The translations under genes and the position numbers were made by a program. From Nitrincola alkalilacustris (GTDB taxonomy: Bacteria; Pseudomonadota; Gammaproteobacteria; Pseudomonadales; Balneatricaceae), in NCBI RefSeq assembly GCF_008973755.1, contig NZ_WBOM01000007.1, positions 1-64,000 on the forward strand: a stretch of DNA of 64,000 nucleotides, written 5' to 3'. Every line of letters begins with the position of its first letter. Position 1 is the stretch's first letter. Under the pieces are notes generated by a model that ran no database searches, was not told the origin of the DNA, and saw only the letters and a list, made by a program, of their open reading frames with translations. This document shows positions 7,709-17,400 of this stretch, piece by piece.

Positions 7709-9831
7709 ACAAAAACCTCGTTAATTCTTACTGATAGATCACTTCGATCCTCACGATTTCCACCTGGGTATTGTGGATCGAGTCTATAAATTTTACCGAG
7801 CTTAACACCTTCCAACTTTTTTATATCACTGTCATTGAGAAAGTCGTATGTCATAACAATTGACTGTGTGAAATTATTACTCAAAGCATCATAGAAGCCT
7901 TGTGAATACTCAGAAGCCATTTTCGAAGTGGGTGCATCAGTCACCATAGAGTAATTCTTACTCCAAAGCACTTTAGATTTGAGTATTGCCATCATCAAAG
8001 AGAGCTTTACTAGAATGATATTCGAATCGTTTGAGCCGGATAGTGCAAACCCCTCACCATCAACAATCTCAGCTCGCACCATCTCGTCAGACACAATATT
8101 CAAGCATAGCCTACCGGTTATAGAACGATTACGTGCCGTCATTTCTGTAAATATCTTGTTTGCAGAGTTCTCAAGTTCAGCAACAAGCTCTGAAAAAACG
8201 AACTCTTTTGTTGAGCAGGTAAGACGTTGTAAAGCACCCCAAACTTCAGCTGCTAGTTCAACAGAAGCATCGACCTTTCCTTTAGATAGTTTTGCTTGCT
8301 CATTAAGGGCATCTACGAGGCCCATATTTACATCTCGAAGCTTAGCCTCAGCAACTTTGAGTAAGTTTTCATACCTAGTACGATTCGCTTCATGCTGTCT
8401 GAATTCAGCAACAATATTATCAGAGCTATCATCTTTCAAAAGCTCTTCGAACTCTTGGTCAATCGACTTCACGGTCTCACTAGCTGATTTAACGCTAGAA
8501 CGTAGAGAATATATATTTTTGAATTCTTCAGGGATATTCTCTTTCAGTTTTTTAACTGAATGCCGGAGTTCTAATGTATTTTCATACAGAGTTTCAAAGA
8601 GTTTACTACAATCGTTTATGAAAGCATCCTTAACGTTCGGTTTTTCTCGGTTTAAAAGTGACTTTATACGCTCGAAGGCTTCAGAACCATCAGCCGCTTC
8701 GCGCCCACACACGAAACACTCATGAGCATCTAGCATATCTTGTACATGAACAGGGCGTGGCATATCAACAGGCAGCCTGTGTTTAGTTAGCTTAAGAGCT
8801 GTCAACGTTTCTCCATGTTGGTTATGGTATTCTTTGTATTTACTAATGAATTTTTCAGTGAAAGGCTCTACATTTCTCAATAGCCAAAGATCACTGAATA
8901 ACTTTCCATTTAAGGCTTTTACACGTTGATCAAGAATAGCCTCAGCTTTTTTACGCTCTGATTCTGCCGCATCCCTTTTTTGTTTGAGCTGAATTTTTCT
9001 TTCTGCATCAGAGAGCTGACCAACTAATCGCTCAACACCCTCTTTAGCACTTTGAACTGCTAATTTGTAGTCTGCAATGTCGCGCTCTAGTCCTAGTATT
9101 TCAGTGCGATGAACAGATTCTTGTCGCGCCAGTCGTTCGGACTCCGCTTGATTATTGCTTGTATCTTTCCGCGCTTTACTAAGATCTTTATTAGCTTTCA
9201 ATGCCCCGGATTTTGCTATTTCGATAAGCTTATCATAGTCGCTAATATCGGAAAGTAAATTGATCGTTTGCATCAAGGCAGACTTGTTAGACAAATTCAT
9301 CAAACTATCAACTTGCTCACCCTGAAACCACATGTAAGGTTTTAAGTGGCCTGGAATTACTCTTGAGAGAATATTTTCGTGATTATGAGACCGTACAATT
9401 TGAGGAGTACTATTCTTTATCTCTTCAATTAAAAGCTCTGAATCTCTATTTCCTAACCACTCTCGCTCAGAGATTTTTTTAGCCTTGTATATTCGTGTAA
9501 TTCTAAATTCGCGTTCCTGACTATCGATTACATGTAAGGTGACTTCAGCTCTAGCTGTACTGTCATCTTGTGTCAAAGACTTAGCTTTGTCTGAAATTAT
9601 TTTTTCCTTATATTGTGATGTAGGAATAAATACTCTCGTATCAGATTGAAAAATCTGGTTGTATATCACCCAGTAAAATGCATCAAATAACTTTGATTTT
9701 CCTCCACCATTATTGCCTATAATTAAGTTAACGCCGCTAGAAAAATCCATTTTGTTATCGTGGTGCTCACCATAATAACACTGGAAATTTTTTAAACTTA
9801 TTCCGTTTATAATCAATGTCTTGCTCCTCAA
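7705..9831 (-). CDS. SMC/Rad50-like ATPase with zinc-hook CxxC (DndD-like)
   Basis: The 708-aa protein has a Walker A motif (IIGNNGGGKSKL, residues 38-48), a long coiled-coil arm, a CFVC zinc-hook motif near residue 370 followed by a second coiled coil, and C-terminal ATPase motifs around SMVTDAP and VMTYDFL. This is the layout of Rad50/SbcC and of DndD. Such proteins clamp DNA and control a nuclease. It lies in a four-gene operon divergent from sspBCD and overlaps both neighbours by 4 bp. I infer a role in sensing or cutting unmodified DNA; DndD proper acts in modification, so the label indicates family only. Confidence 0.8.
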   Translation of the reverse strand: MRSKTLIINGISLKNFQCYYGEHHDNKMDFSSGVNLIIGNNGGGKSKLFDAFYWVIYNQIFQSDTRVFIPTSQYKEKIISDKAKSLTQDDSTARAEVTLHVIDSQEREFRITRIYKAKKISEREWLGNRDSELLIEEIKNSTPQIVRSHNHENILSRVIPGHLKPYMWFQGEQVDSLMNLSNKSALMQTINLLSDISDYDKLIEIAKSGALKANKDLSKARKDTSNNQAESERLARQESVHRTEILGLERDIADYKLAVQSAKEGVERLVGQLSDAERKIQLKQKRDAAESERKKAEAILDQRVKALNGKLFSDLWLLRNVEPFTEKFISKYKEYHNQHGETLTALKLTKHRLPVDMPRPVHVQDMLDAHECFVCGREAADGSEAFERIKSLLNREKPNVKDAFINDCSKLFETLYENTLELRHSVKKLKENIPEEFKNIYSLRSSVKSASETVKSIDQEFEELLKDDSSDNIVAEFRQHEANRTRYENLLKVAEAKLRDVNMGLVDALNEQAKLSKGKVDASVELAAEVWGALQRLTCSTKEFVFSELVAELENSANKIFTEMTARNRSITGRLCLNIVSDEMVRAEIVDGEGFALSGSNDSNIILVKLSLMMAILKSKVLWSKNYSMVTDAPTSKMASEYSQGFYDALSNNFTQSIVMTYDFLNDSDIKKLEGVKLGKIYRLDPQYPGGNREDRSDLSVRINEVFV

Positions 9832-10049
9832 CTATAACTTTTCAAAACTGTGTTTACTGCCTTTATGGTTGAAGTTGGGGACTGCTCTTCGACTGAGCTT
9901 ATAATCATACGCTTTAATGCATCAATTACCGGGTCATTTGTTTTTGTCGAAAAAGATACATTACTTAACTCTTCAGCAGTAAGATTGCATATTTCAAGCG
10001 TAAGTGGATTTGTAAGAAACTTGTTGAGCATATCGTCTCTCTTAGTCAT
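9828..10049 (-). CDS. Small hypothetical protein between helicase and SMC genes
   Basis: The 73-aa product is predicted mostly helical, with LTLEICNLTAEELSNVSF and a C-terminal STIKAVNTVLKSY. No family is recognised. It starts 1 bp after the helicase stop and its own stop overlaps the SMC start (ATGA), so it is very likely translated and linked in function to its neighbours, perhaps as an adaptor. Confidence 0.65.
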   Translation of the reverse strand: MTKRDDMLNKFLTNPLTLEICNLTAEELSNVSFSTKTNDPVIDALKRMIISSVEEQSPTSTIKAVNTVLKSYS

Positions 10050-10050
10050 G

Positions 10051-12249
10051 TTACTGCTCCGCTAACTCTTTTTGAAGTGCATAAATGTTTAGATTGTATC
10101 GCTCAGCAACTTGTGTGAGCGAATTCATTACATCGTAGTAGTTTTTTGATAATGATGCAAAATAAACGACCCGCAAAAGCTCATCACTTATTAACTTATT
10201 CTCTAGCGCCTGATCTATATTGCTCATTCCATTTGTATCTGGTGTTACGATTAGATCGTGAATGACAGCGTGGACTTTATCAGGATGTTGTCGCAATACA
10301 CGTCCACGCCTTTGGATAAACTGCCGAGGATTTCCTGTACTTGAGCAAAAAACTGCAGTCTCAGCGCGAGGTATATCAACTCCCTCATCTAAACATTTCA
10401 TAGAAAATAAAGTGTCTATATTTTCGTTCTCAAATTGGCTCATTACTTCATCGCGATTTTCGGTTTCAGATGTGTAATGATGTGCTTTTCTATTAGGAGC
10501 CTTCTCTTTAAATGCTTTCATGTATAACATCAAAAGATTAACCCCATCTGCATTCTCTCCCTCAGGTGCATAAACGAAACAATAAGAAAGCTTATTTTTT
10601 TTCTCAAGGTTTTCAATAATTTCGCTGAATGCATTCAGTTTGTTAACTGCTTTATGAATGACCCTTCTACGCTCTAGCAAAAGTATTTTTGCAAACTCAG
10701 GGTTGAAGAATGTACCTTCATTGTGATTGAATAGCCTTGACAGCTTTGCAGATATCTCTGCATATAGCGCCATCTCTTCTGGAGTTAATTCGACAATGTG
10801 AGGAAAGTAACTATAGCGACACAAGACTCCTTCGTCTATTGCGCGCTCCATGGAAAAAGAATAAACGTATGGCTCTGAGTCGCGAAAGTACTCCTCAATC
10901 AATTTATTCCCTTCTTCGTCGAACCTCCTTTTAGGGGTAGCAGATAGTGCTAGTCTTTTTTCGAAAGGAAATATTTCCAAATTCTTTTTGATGCTATCCC
11001 GTCCGAAGTTGTGAGCTTCATCAGCAATAAGCAGCGTTGTATTAGGGAACTTAGCTACTTGCTTTAACAGCTTTTCAGATGTAAAAGTATCGTATGTAGA
11101 TATCAGAACAAAAGAAGTCGTTGAATCAAAAGAAAGGCTTGTATTCAGCAGGCCTATCTCATCTGGCCAGTTTGAATTTCCTGAGTACGCAGAGAAAACG
11201 TTGGTAAAGTTAAAAGCCGCAACTTCTGACTGCCATTGAACGATCAGCGCTTTTGTTGGAACTAGGATGACAGCTTGATAAAAACCATATTCTTGATAGT
11301 TTCTTAAAAGGCAATTAAGAGATGTGATAGTTTTCCCTGTACCAGTAGCCATCGCAAAGATACCACAGGAACCGTTTTTCAACCAAGCTTGATAAGCCTC
11401 GGATTGATATCCCCGTGGGCCTTGTGTATATGGAAATCTTGGACTGGTACGATACACAGTGATCGCTTCTTCGAGTCTCTTTTCATGCTTTCGCAAGATA
11501 GGATTGAGCAGCAAATGATCCGACTGTATTAAGCTACGCTCTTGCTCAAGTAACTCTTCAACCGTCCGCTCCTTTCCTAAGCTCAACGCTGCATCAAGAA
11601 CTTGCTCAGGTGACAGATAAGTATAAGCATCATTTTCCTTGTTAGTTATGGAAGCAATATTCTTTAGCCTCTTATTGCATCTGTCCTCATCTGACTGACT
11701 GAGCCATGATCTCGCAATGGAAAGGGACTCGCCATTTTCGGTCAACCCATTTCCTGTGAAGTTACAGCTACCCGTAAAAGTTATCGTGTTTTCGAATTTA
11801 TCTATAAATACCCCTTCTTTGTAGTGCACCATCCTTGCAGGCTTAAGCATTACCGGCACTATAGTTAGCCGCCCGGCCTTTGCTAAAGACTTTAGGCAAT
11901 CGAGAAAGTGCCGACCAGGATCTGTTAGCTGCTCATAAATCCATTCTGGATCATGAAGCTGCTTACCACTCGGTAGCTCGGAAGTATCATTACTTCTATC
12001 CTGTAGCAAACCCAAATCTCTTTCATAGAGAAAGTGATTAGTCGCAATTGACATAGAACCGCCATTAGCTACGAATTGTGCGAATCCGTAAGCCAACACC
12101 TGAATTGCCGAGGAGCTAAAGTATCCAAGTTTCAGGTAGACTTCACGCGAGTAAGGTAGCACACTTAGGAAGAAGTCAATAGGGATTGGTCCATCGTCTG
12201 AACTATACTCCCCATCGAGCGGCAATTGTAAGTCCGTAAAATCGTCCAT
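10051..12249 (-). CDS. PLD-nuclease / superfamily 2 DEAH helicase fusion
   Basis: The 732-aa protein has an N-terminal phospholipase-D-like domain with the HxK(x)5D motif in VHYKEGVFID near residue 143 and the downstream FTGSCNFTGNG, then an SF2 helicase: motif I ATGTGKT (around 301), motif II DEAH, motif III SATP and motif VI QFIQRRGRVLR (around 640). Only one HxK motif is visible, so the nuclease would work as a dimer or may be degenerate. PLD-helicase fusions are common in defence islands. It heads the operon divergent from sspB and is the best candidate for the DNA-destroying effector. The start has AGGGAG upstream at moderate spacing. Confidence 0.85.
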   Translation of the reverse strand: MDDFTDLQLPLDGEYSSDDGPIPIDFFLSVLPYSREVYLKLGYFSSSAIQVLAYGFAQFVANGGSMSIATNHFLYERDLGLLQDRSNDTSELPSGKQLHDPEWIYEQLTDPGRHFLDCLKSLAKAGRLTIVPVMLKPARMVHYKEGVFIDKFENTITFTGSCNFTGNGLTENGESLSIARSWLSQSDEDRCNKRLKNIASITNKENDAYTYLSPEQVLDAALSLGKERTVEELLEQERSLIQSDHLLLNPILRKHEKRLEEAITVYRTSPRFPYTQGPRGYQSEAYQAWLKNGSCGIFAMATGTGKTITSLNCLLRNYQEYGFYQAVILVPTKALIVQWQSEVAAFNFTNVFSAYSGNSNWPDEIGLLNTSLSFDSTTSFVLISTYDTFTSEKLLKQVAKFPNTTLLIADEAHNFGRDSIKKNLEIFPFEKRLALSATPKRRFDEEGNKLIEEYFRDSEPYVYSFSMERAIDEGVLCRYSYFPHIVELTPEEMALYAEISAKLSRLFNHNEGTFFNPEFAKILLLERRRVIHKAVNKLNAFSEIIENLEKKNKLSYCFVYAPEGENADGVNLLMLYMKAFKEKAPNRKAHHYTSETENRDEVMSQFENENIDTLFSMKCLDEGVDIPRAETAVFCSSTGNPRQFIQRRGRVLRQHPDKVHAVIHDLIVTPDTNGMSNIDQALENKLISDELLRVVYFASLSKNYYDVMNSLTQVAERYNLNIYALQKELAEQ

Positions 12250-12775
12250 CTAGCAGCAAACTCCCTTATCTGTATTAGTCTAGATCTCGATCTGACAGCG
12301 GGTGGTGTAGGATGACTACTGTCATGTCTGATTCAGCTTACGAATGTTCCCTTCGAGACCTGTTGCCCACCATGATAGGTTTCACTTGGCATTCTGCCAT
12401 AGCACTTTTGTCTCTGATGGGTACGTTCATTATCATAGAGCTCAAAAGTGTGAGTTTAGATCCTGCTTTAATTAATGAGATATTGTCAAATTTGGTACTC
12501 ATCTGCTTGGTCAGTAGGCGCTCTTGTAGGCGCTCTTCTAGACGTATGTTGGCGCCTCTTCCCGATTACACGCAACAATGCAAAAGTCTCTAAATCATCA
12601 GCATAGGCTTTTCTCTTGCCCCCCAGAGTCTTTCCTTCAAGGTTACTAAAGCTCAAAGGAGAGATGGCATGCTAAGCCCTAAGTAACGCCACATGATAAA
12701 ACAACTTAGCCAGAATGGGTAAATATTGTGGATATTACCTACTCTATCGGTTGTTCAGGAGTCACTGTCCGGACA
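12250..12775. other. Divergent intergenic region, part 1; promoter side of the helicase operon
   Basis: This must hold the leftward promoter for the helicase operon, though I cannot place it firmly. A plus-strand frame of 93 codons at 12312-12593 has no recognisable motif and I do not support it. The tandem GTAGGCGCTCTT units around 12515-12540 are a short local direct repeat. Confidence 0.4.
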
Positions 12776-12890
12776 TTACCCTTTGTCAGCATTAGTTGAT
12801 TGCCAGTTATAGGGTAGCAGCTCAGCGATGTCTGTGTTTCTCTGTGTCGGTAGCCGGCTCAATACATCTTTCAGATATGCAGAAGGTGAC
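12776..12890 (-). pseudogene. IS66-family TnpC transposase, C-terminal scar
   Basis: The minus strand encodes AYLKDVLSRLPTQRNTDIAE followed by LLPYNWQ and a stop at 12776-12778. YL..VL.RLPTH.N.DIAELLP..W is the conserved C-terminus of IS66-family TnpC. The reading frame is lost upstream of 12890. It marks an old insertion in the gap between the two defence operons. Confidence 0.7.
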
Positions 12891-13486
12891 TAGATTAATA
12901 TCATCACAGCTTCTACAGCCGGCCACTGTGTAATGAGCCTGTTAGAACATCCTGGTGCCCAAGGCCGGTTAGAGCTTGCTACCAGATACTGTTGATAGAT
13001 ATAGCGCCATCACCCAGTAGCAGGTCAGAGCCTCCTAGCATTTCAGACTGTGTAACCCAGCACTTTCGCAGAGACGCTGCCACTAGGTACTTTCCCGCTC
13101 CGTTGTGTGACCTGGGAACAGTGTCCCGGTCACAGCTTCAAGTAAGGTCACCTACCTGCAAATGATGTGACATGAGTCAGAAGAAAAGCAATTCCTATAC
13201 AGCTGGCTTCAAAGAGTCAGCTAGAGCGTATTGCAAAGGCTGACATGCATTGCTGTTGCCTAGGAGTACTGAGCTAGAATGTTCATGAAAAAGTGGTGCA
13301 GATTCGCTTAAGGAAAGAGTATTGGTTTAGCGGGGCTTTCAGTTTTCAGTTGATCACTGTAATTACACTCCTAAATAGTAAGTATTCGCAGCTGAAAGCA
13401 TTTGCGGCGATCTGGCGTTACTTCCAACATTCTAGGTTCGAAAAATGAGCTGGCCTCACTTTCACTAGTGAATAAAAATACAGTAC
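12891..13486. other. Divergent intergenic region, part 2; promoter side of sspBCD
   Basis: There is no supported open frame. The stretch next to the IS66 scar may be more decayed IS66 sequence, but I cannot show it. The last 100 bp are AT-rich and should carry the rightward promoter for sspBCD. Confidence 0.4.
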
Positions 13487-13521
13487 ACTTCAATTCTGGA
13501 GGATGTCTCCAGGATTGAAGT
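13487..13521. promoter_or_regulatory. 15-bp inverted repeat just before sspB
   Basis: ACTTCAATTCTGGAG (13487-13501) and CTCCAGGATTGAAGT (13507-13521) are inverted copies with one mismatch and a 5-bp loop. The repeat ends 10 bp before the preferred sspB ATG. It could be a repressor operator or an mRNA hairpin that hides the translation start, in either case controlling the modification genes. Confidence 0.5.
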
Positions 13522-13531
13522 GGAACAATGT

Positions 13532-14473
13532 ATGAAACCAAGATTTACCGGGCATGATACCTTTCCGTTGCGTCACGGATGGTTGTTCAAAGCTATAGAT
13601 ATCATTAAAAACAATGAATTACTCTCTGTATCTGATAGTGATCAGGCTTCTCGCACGATAGAAATATTGGGTGTGGGCAAGAATATGGTGAATGCTATCA
13701 GATACTGGGCAGAAGTCTCTAAGGTTGTTGAAACTCGTCTGGTTAATCGTTCATCAGTACAAGCGGTAACGTCACTCGGTAACTATATCTTCGATCCACA
13801 GACTGGCTTAGACCCCTATCTTGAGGACGTAGGTACATTGTGGCTGCTTCATTTTCTACTCTGCTTTGATGATGAACAGCTAACGGCATACAGGTATTTT
13901 TTCAACTACTCGAATAGTATTTACTTCGATAAGAATAAATTTATCAATGATTTATTGGATGATCTTGTCCGCTTGACTGGCTCGGCATCTGTCAACAAAG
14001 CTACAGTCAAGAAGGATGTGGACTGTTTTTTGGCTACCTACGCTGAGAAGCATCGTACTGCCTCAAAGAATAAAACTGTCGACGAGGATCATTTCGCCTC
14101 GCCACTTACTGAGTTAGGACTCGTAAAAGATTTAGGTAGGGGGTTTTACCAGTGCGACCTCGACGATAGGCCATCCCTGCCACTCAGTATCTTTACATTT
14201 GCGCTAGTTGAGTACTTCAAATTTGCTAATGCAGAGTCACAATCTCGACAGGTTAGTTTTGAGGATGTACTTACTAAGCCGTTGTCTCCTGGAAGAATTT
14301 TCAAGCTCTCTGAATCTGAGTTGGGACGATTGATAGACGAAGCTGTATCTGAGTCAAACGGCAGCATTGTTTGGGTGGACTCTCTTGGTCTGAAACAAGT
14401 CGCTATCGATGCGACCCTCCTAGAGAATCCAAAAGACTTATTAGATGACTACTACAGGGGATACAAGCGATGA
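13532..14473 (+). CDS. sspB: SspB-like DUF4007 protein of the phosphorothioation system
   Basis: The protein has the DUF4007 start (KPRFTGHDTFPLRHGWLFKA), the LGVGKNMVNAIRYWAEV helix and a conserved middle (GTLWLLHFLL). In SspABCD systems this subunit is the DNA nickase that opens one strand so that sulfur can replace a backbone oxygen. ATG 13532 gives 313 aa and the usual MKP start; a GTG at 13520 inside the inverted repeat is also open. The stop overlaps the sspC start by 4 bp. It is the first gene of a three-gene rightward operon. Confidence 0.85.
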   Translation: MKPRFTGHDTFPLRHGWLFKAIDIIKNNELLSVSDSDQASRTIEILGVGKNMVNAIRYWAEVSKVVETRLVNRSSVQAVTSLGNYIFDPQTGLDPYLEDVGTLWLLHFLLCFDDEQLTAYRYFFNYSNSIYFDKNKFINDLLDDLVRLTGSASVNKATVKKDVDCFLATYAEKHRTASKNKTVDEDHFASPLTELGLVKDLGRGFYQCDLDDRPSLPLSIFTFALVEYFKFANAESQSRQVSFEDVLTKPLSPGRIFKLSESELGRLIDEAVSESNGSIVWVDSLGLKQVAIDATLLENPKDLLDDYYRGYKR

Positions 14474-17400
14474 AGCAACCTGTACAGATCAGCAATCAAT
14501 TCAAATCGTCAGCTCGTGTTACGGAAACGAATTTTGAGCCAAATGAATTCCTTAAGAGTTTTGTTGCTCACGGCACGGTTCTTCAGACAATTGATAACCT
14601 GGGGGCAGAGATCGCGGGCTCACGGCAGCGAACATTTACAGTTACCGGACCCTACGGCTCTGGAAAGTCAACGCTTGCCTTATATCTAAGTTGTTTGTTA
14701 TCGGAAGCTGACGCCATTCGGATGAGTGCGCTTAACGCAATGGGTGCTGGCAGTAGTTCACTTGCACAGTTCAAGTCTAATTTCGCTTATAAAAAAGGTT
14801 GGTTGGTTGTAAAGCACCTCTGTGCACTCACATCTCCAGTTCACGCAATCACTAGCTCGATACTGAAGGCTACGGGCCAAGAAGTAGAGTCCGTTGAGGC
14901 ACTTTCCGAGGATGAGTGCTTAGTTCAGATTGAAGAGGCTTTATCAGCGTCTATTAGGCGTCATGATGGCGTATTAATTATTGTTGATGAACTAGGCAAG
15001 GCCTTAGACTATCTCTCAAACGCTGGTAAGGATCTACACTTTTTCCAGTCTTTTGCTGACCTAGTCCAAGAATATGAAAACGTTGTAGTGCTTGGATTTT
15101 TGCACCAGTCTTTTGCGGCTTATGCAAAGGGACGCGATACACGCACACAAAATGAGTGGGGCAAAGTTCAAGGCCGCTACAAGGACTTTGGATTCAATCC
15201 TAGTATTGAGGAATCTCTTTACCTAGTCTCCAAATCGTTTGTAGTAGACTCCTCACTTCATAGAGCTCTAGTAGAGCATGCAACTGATACACTTGAGGTA
15301 GTAAAGCAGCATTTCCCTATTGGTAATTCATCTATTTTAGAGGGTGTCTTACCCTTAGATCCCGTAGTTGGGCTTTTGCTCGGGCCAATTTCTAAGCGCA
15401 GCTTCTCTCAGAACGAACGAAGCCTATTCAGCTTTATCGCGACACATGAGAGATATGGCTTTAGGGACTACCTCAGTCAGCAAACCCTTTCTGATTATAA
15501 GTTCGATACGCTATATCGTATTGATAGTCTTTGGGATTATTTGTACCACAACCTGGGACATGTCATCTCAGCTTCCGGAGACAGTAAAACCTGGCTAGAA
15601 GCATGTGACGCTGTTGAGCGTGCCAGCACAATTGGCGAGAGTGTCCATAGCTTCATCACTAAGCTTGTTTCTTTGCTATCGATGGTGGGGCGTAGTAGTA
15701 AGCTTTTTGCATCCCGACAGTTCATAGTTGACTATATTGTTTCGCTACCCGAGTACGATTTTAGCGAGGCAGATGTAATTGATGCACTAGCCTTGTTGGA
15801 ATCTAAATCAATAGTTATCTATCGGCATAATCTAAATAGCTATCAAATCTTCAGAGCTAGTGATTTAGATATTAACCGTTTGATACTTGATTGGGTCGAG
15901 CGTGTGAAGGATGGCTTTGACTGGGTTGCCTACTGCAACTGCGATAAGTTAATTCTTGCAAATGCTCACTACCATCGAAAAGGGGTTATGCGTTGGGTGG
16001 AAACGCAGGTCGTGAGTGGAGTCGGACAAGTTCAGATACCTAACGGTTTAGCCGGTACGTCTTTTGCTAACTTTGTGCTTCCAACAACTAATGAGCTGTA
16101 TACCGAGCTTTGTATGCAGTTCGATAACTCACGTCATGTGGTTATCGCTAAGCCTGAACGCATTGAGGAACTTGAGCAATCTACTGTTGAGCTTATTGCA
16201 CTTGAGAAGATCGCCAAGGAAGAGTCAGATAAACTGAGTCGAGATCCAATTGCCAGGACAGAGATTGAGAGCCGGGAGAAGCTTGCAAGACTCCGGATTA
16301 CTAAACTTTTAGACCAAATTTTTCAGGCAGCACAATGGCGCTATATGGGCTCACCACTTGATGGCGTATCGCTTACTGCGAAGGTAAGCCGGGTTGCAGA
16401 TGAGATCTACTCAAAGTGCCCCGCTGTCCACAATGAGCTAGTTAACCGAATGAAACTGTCAGGGACAGCAAATTCAGCGCTGAACAAGTTAATGTTAGCA
16501 ATGCTGTTTGATGATGGAGAGGAACAGCTTGGTTTGCCGGCAGATACCTTCCCGCCTGAAAAAGGTATTTATTTAAGCTGCTTGAAGGCGAAGGGGTGGC
16601 ATACACCAGGTCGTAATCCTTGTTTCGCCAGTGGTTGGTTAGAGTGTGAGAGCCCTGAAAGTTTGCCCGCTAGAGAGCGCGACGTATTCGAGCTATGGCG
16701 CGCTGGATGCGACTTCATTAAAGTGCGTGGTGATCTAGTAGTTATCAAAGAACTATACGAACATTGGATGGCTCCTCCTTTTGGCTTGCCGCTAGGTCTT
16801 TGTAAGCTATATGCGATGGCATTACTTAAGTCTTTGGAGGCTAATCTGGCGTTCTATGACTTTGACTCTACCAAGGATTGGATCTATATCCCTGAACTAG
16901 ATGAAGAGCTTGTAACAAAGTTTATTCGCTACCCTGCGGAAGCAGGTGTGCGTTTCTACGAACTAGCAGAAACGGATATGTTGTTGGTGCATCAGATTGC
17001 GCAAGCGTCCGAGTCTGTGGATCAAGAATCGATTCTTGCAACCGCGCGCTCGCTAGTAAGACAGGTGCATGCACTTCCATCATGGGTTAAGCGCACTTCC
17101 GGTAAGAACCTATTCCAGGTTGGTGGTGAAGAGCATCTAGACGGTCTAACTAAGCGGTTTCGTGACAAAGTGCTCTCGGCAAAAGACCCGTTTAAATTGG
17201 TTCTGGAAGACATACCTTCTATCTTCAGTGATTCGAAAGATCTCACAAAAGGTCTTCGGCAGACGCTGAAGGGGTTGCTAGAGATAGATGCCGTCCTTTC
17301 AAATCAGTTTAAGGTGACGGTTTCGCAGCTTCTTGATGATGAGCCTGGTGAGAATTTGAGTGCTCGTTGTGATGCTGTTGCTCGCACAGCAAGCCGTCCT

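Noticed and set aside
12312-12593. 93-codon plus-strand open frame
   Set aside because: No motif, no clear ribosome binding site, and it lies in the divergent promoter region beside an IS66 scar.
13465-13486. LexA-box-like ATACAGTAC upstream of sspB
   Set aside because: Only one half site matches; the left half reads GTG instead of CTG at the needed spacing.
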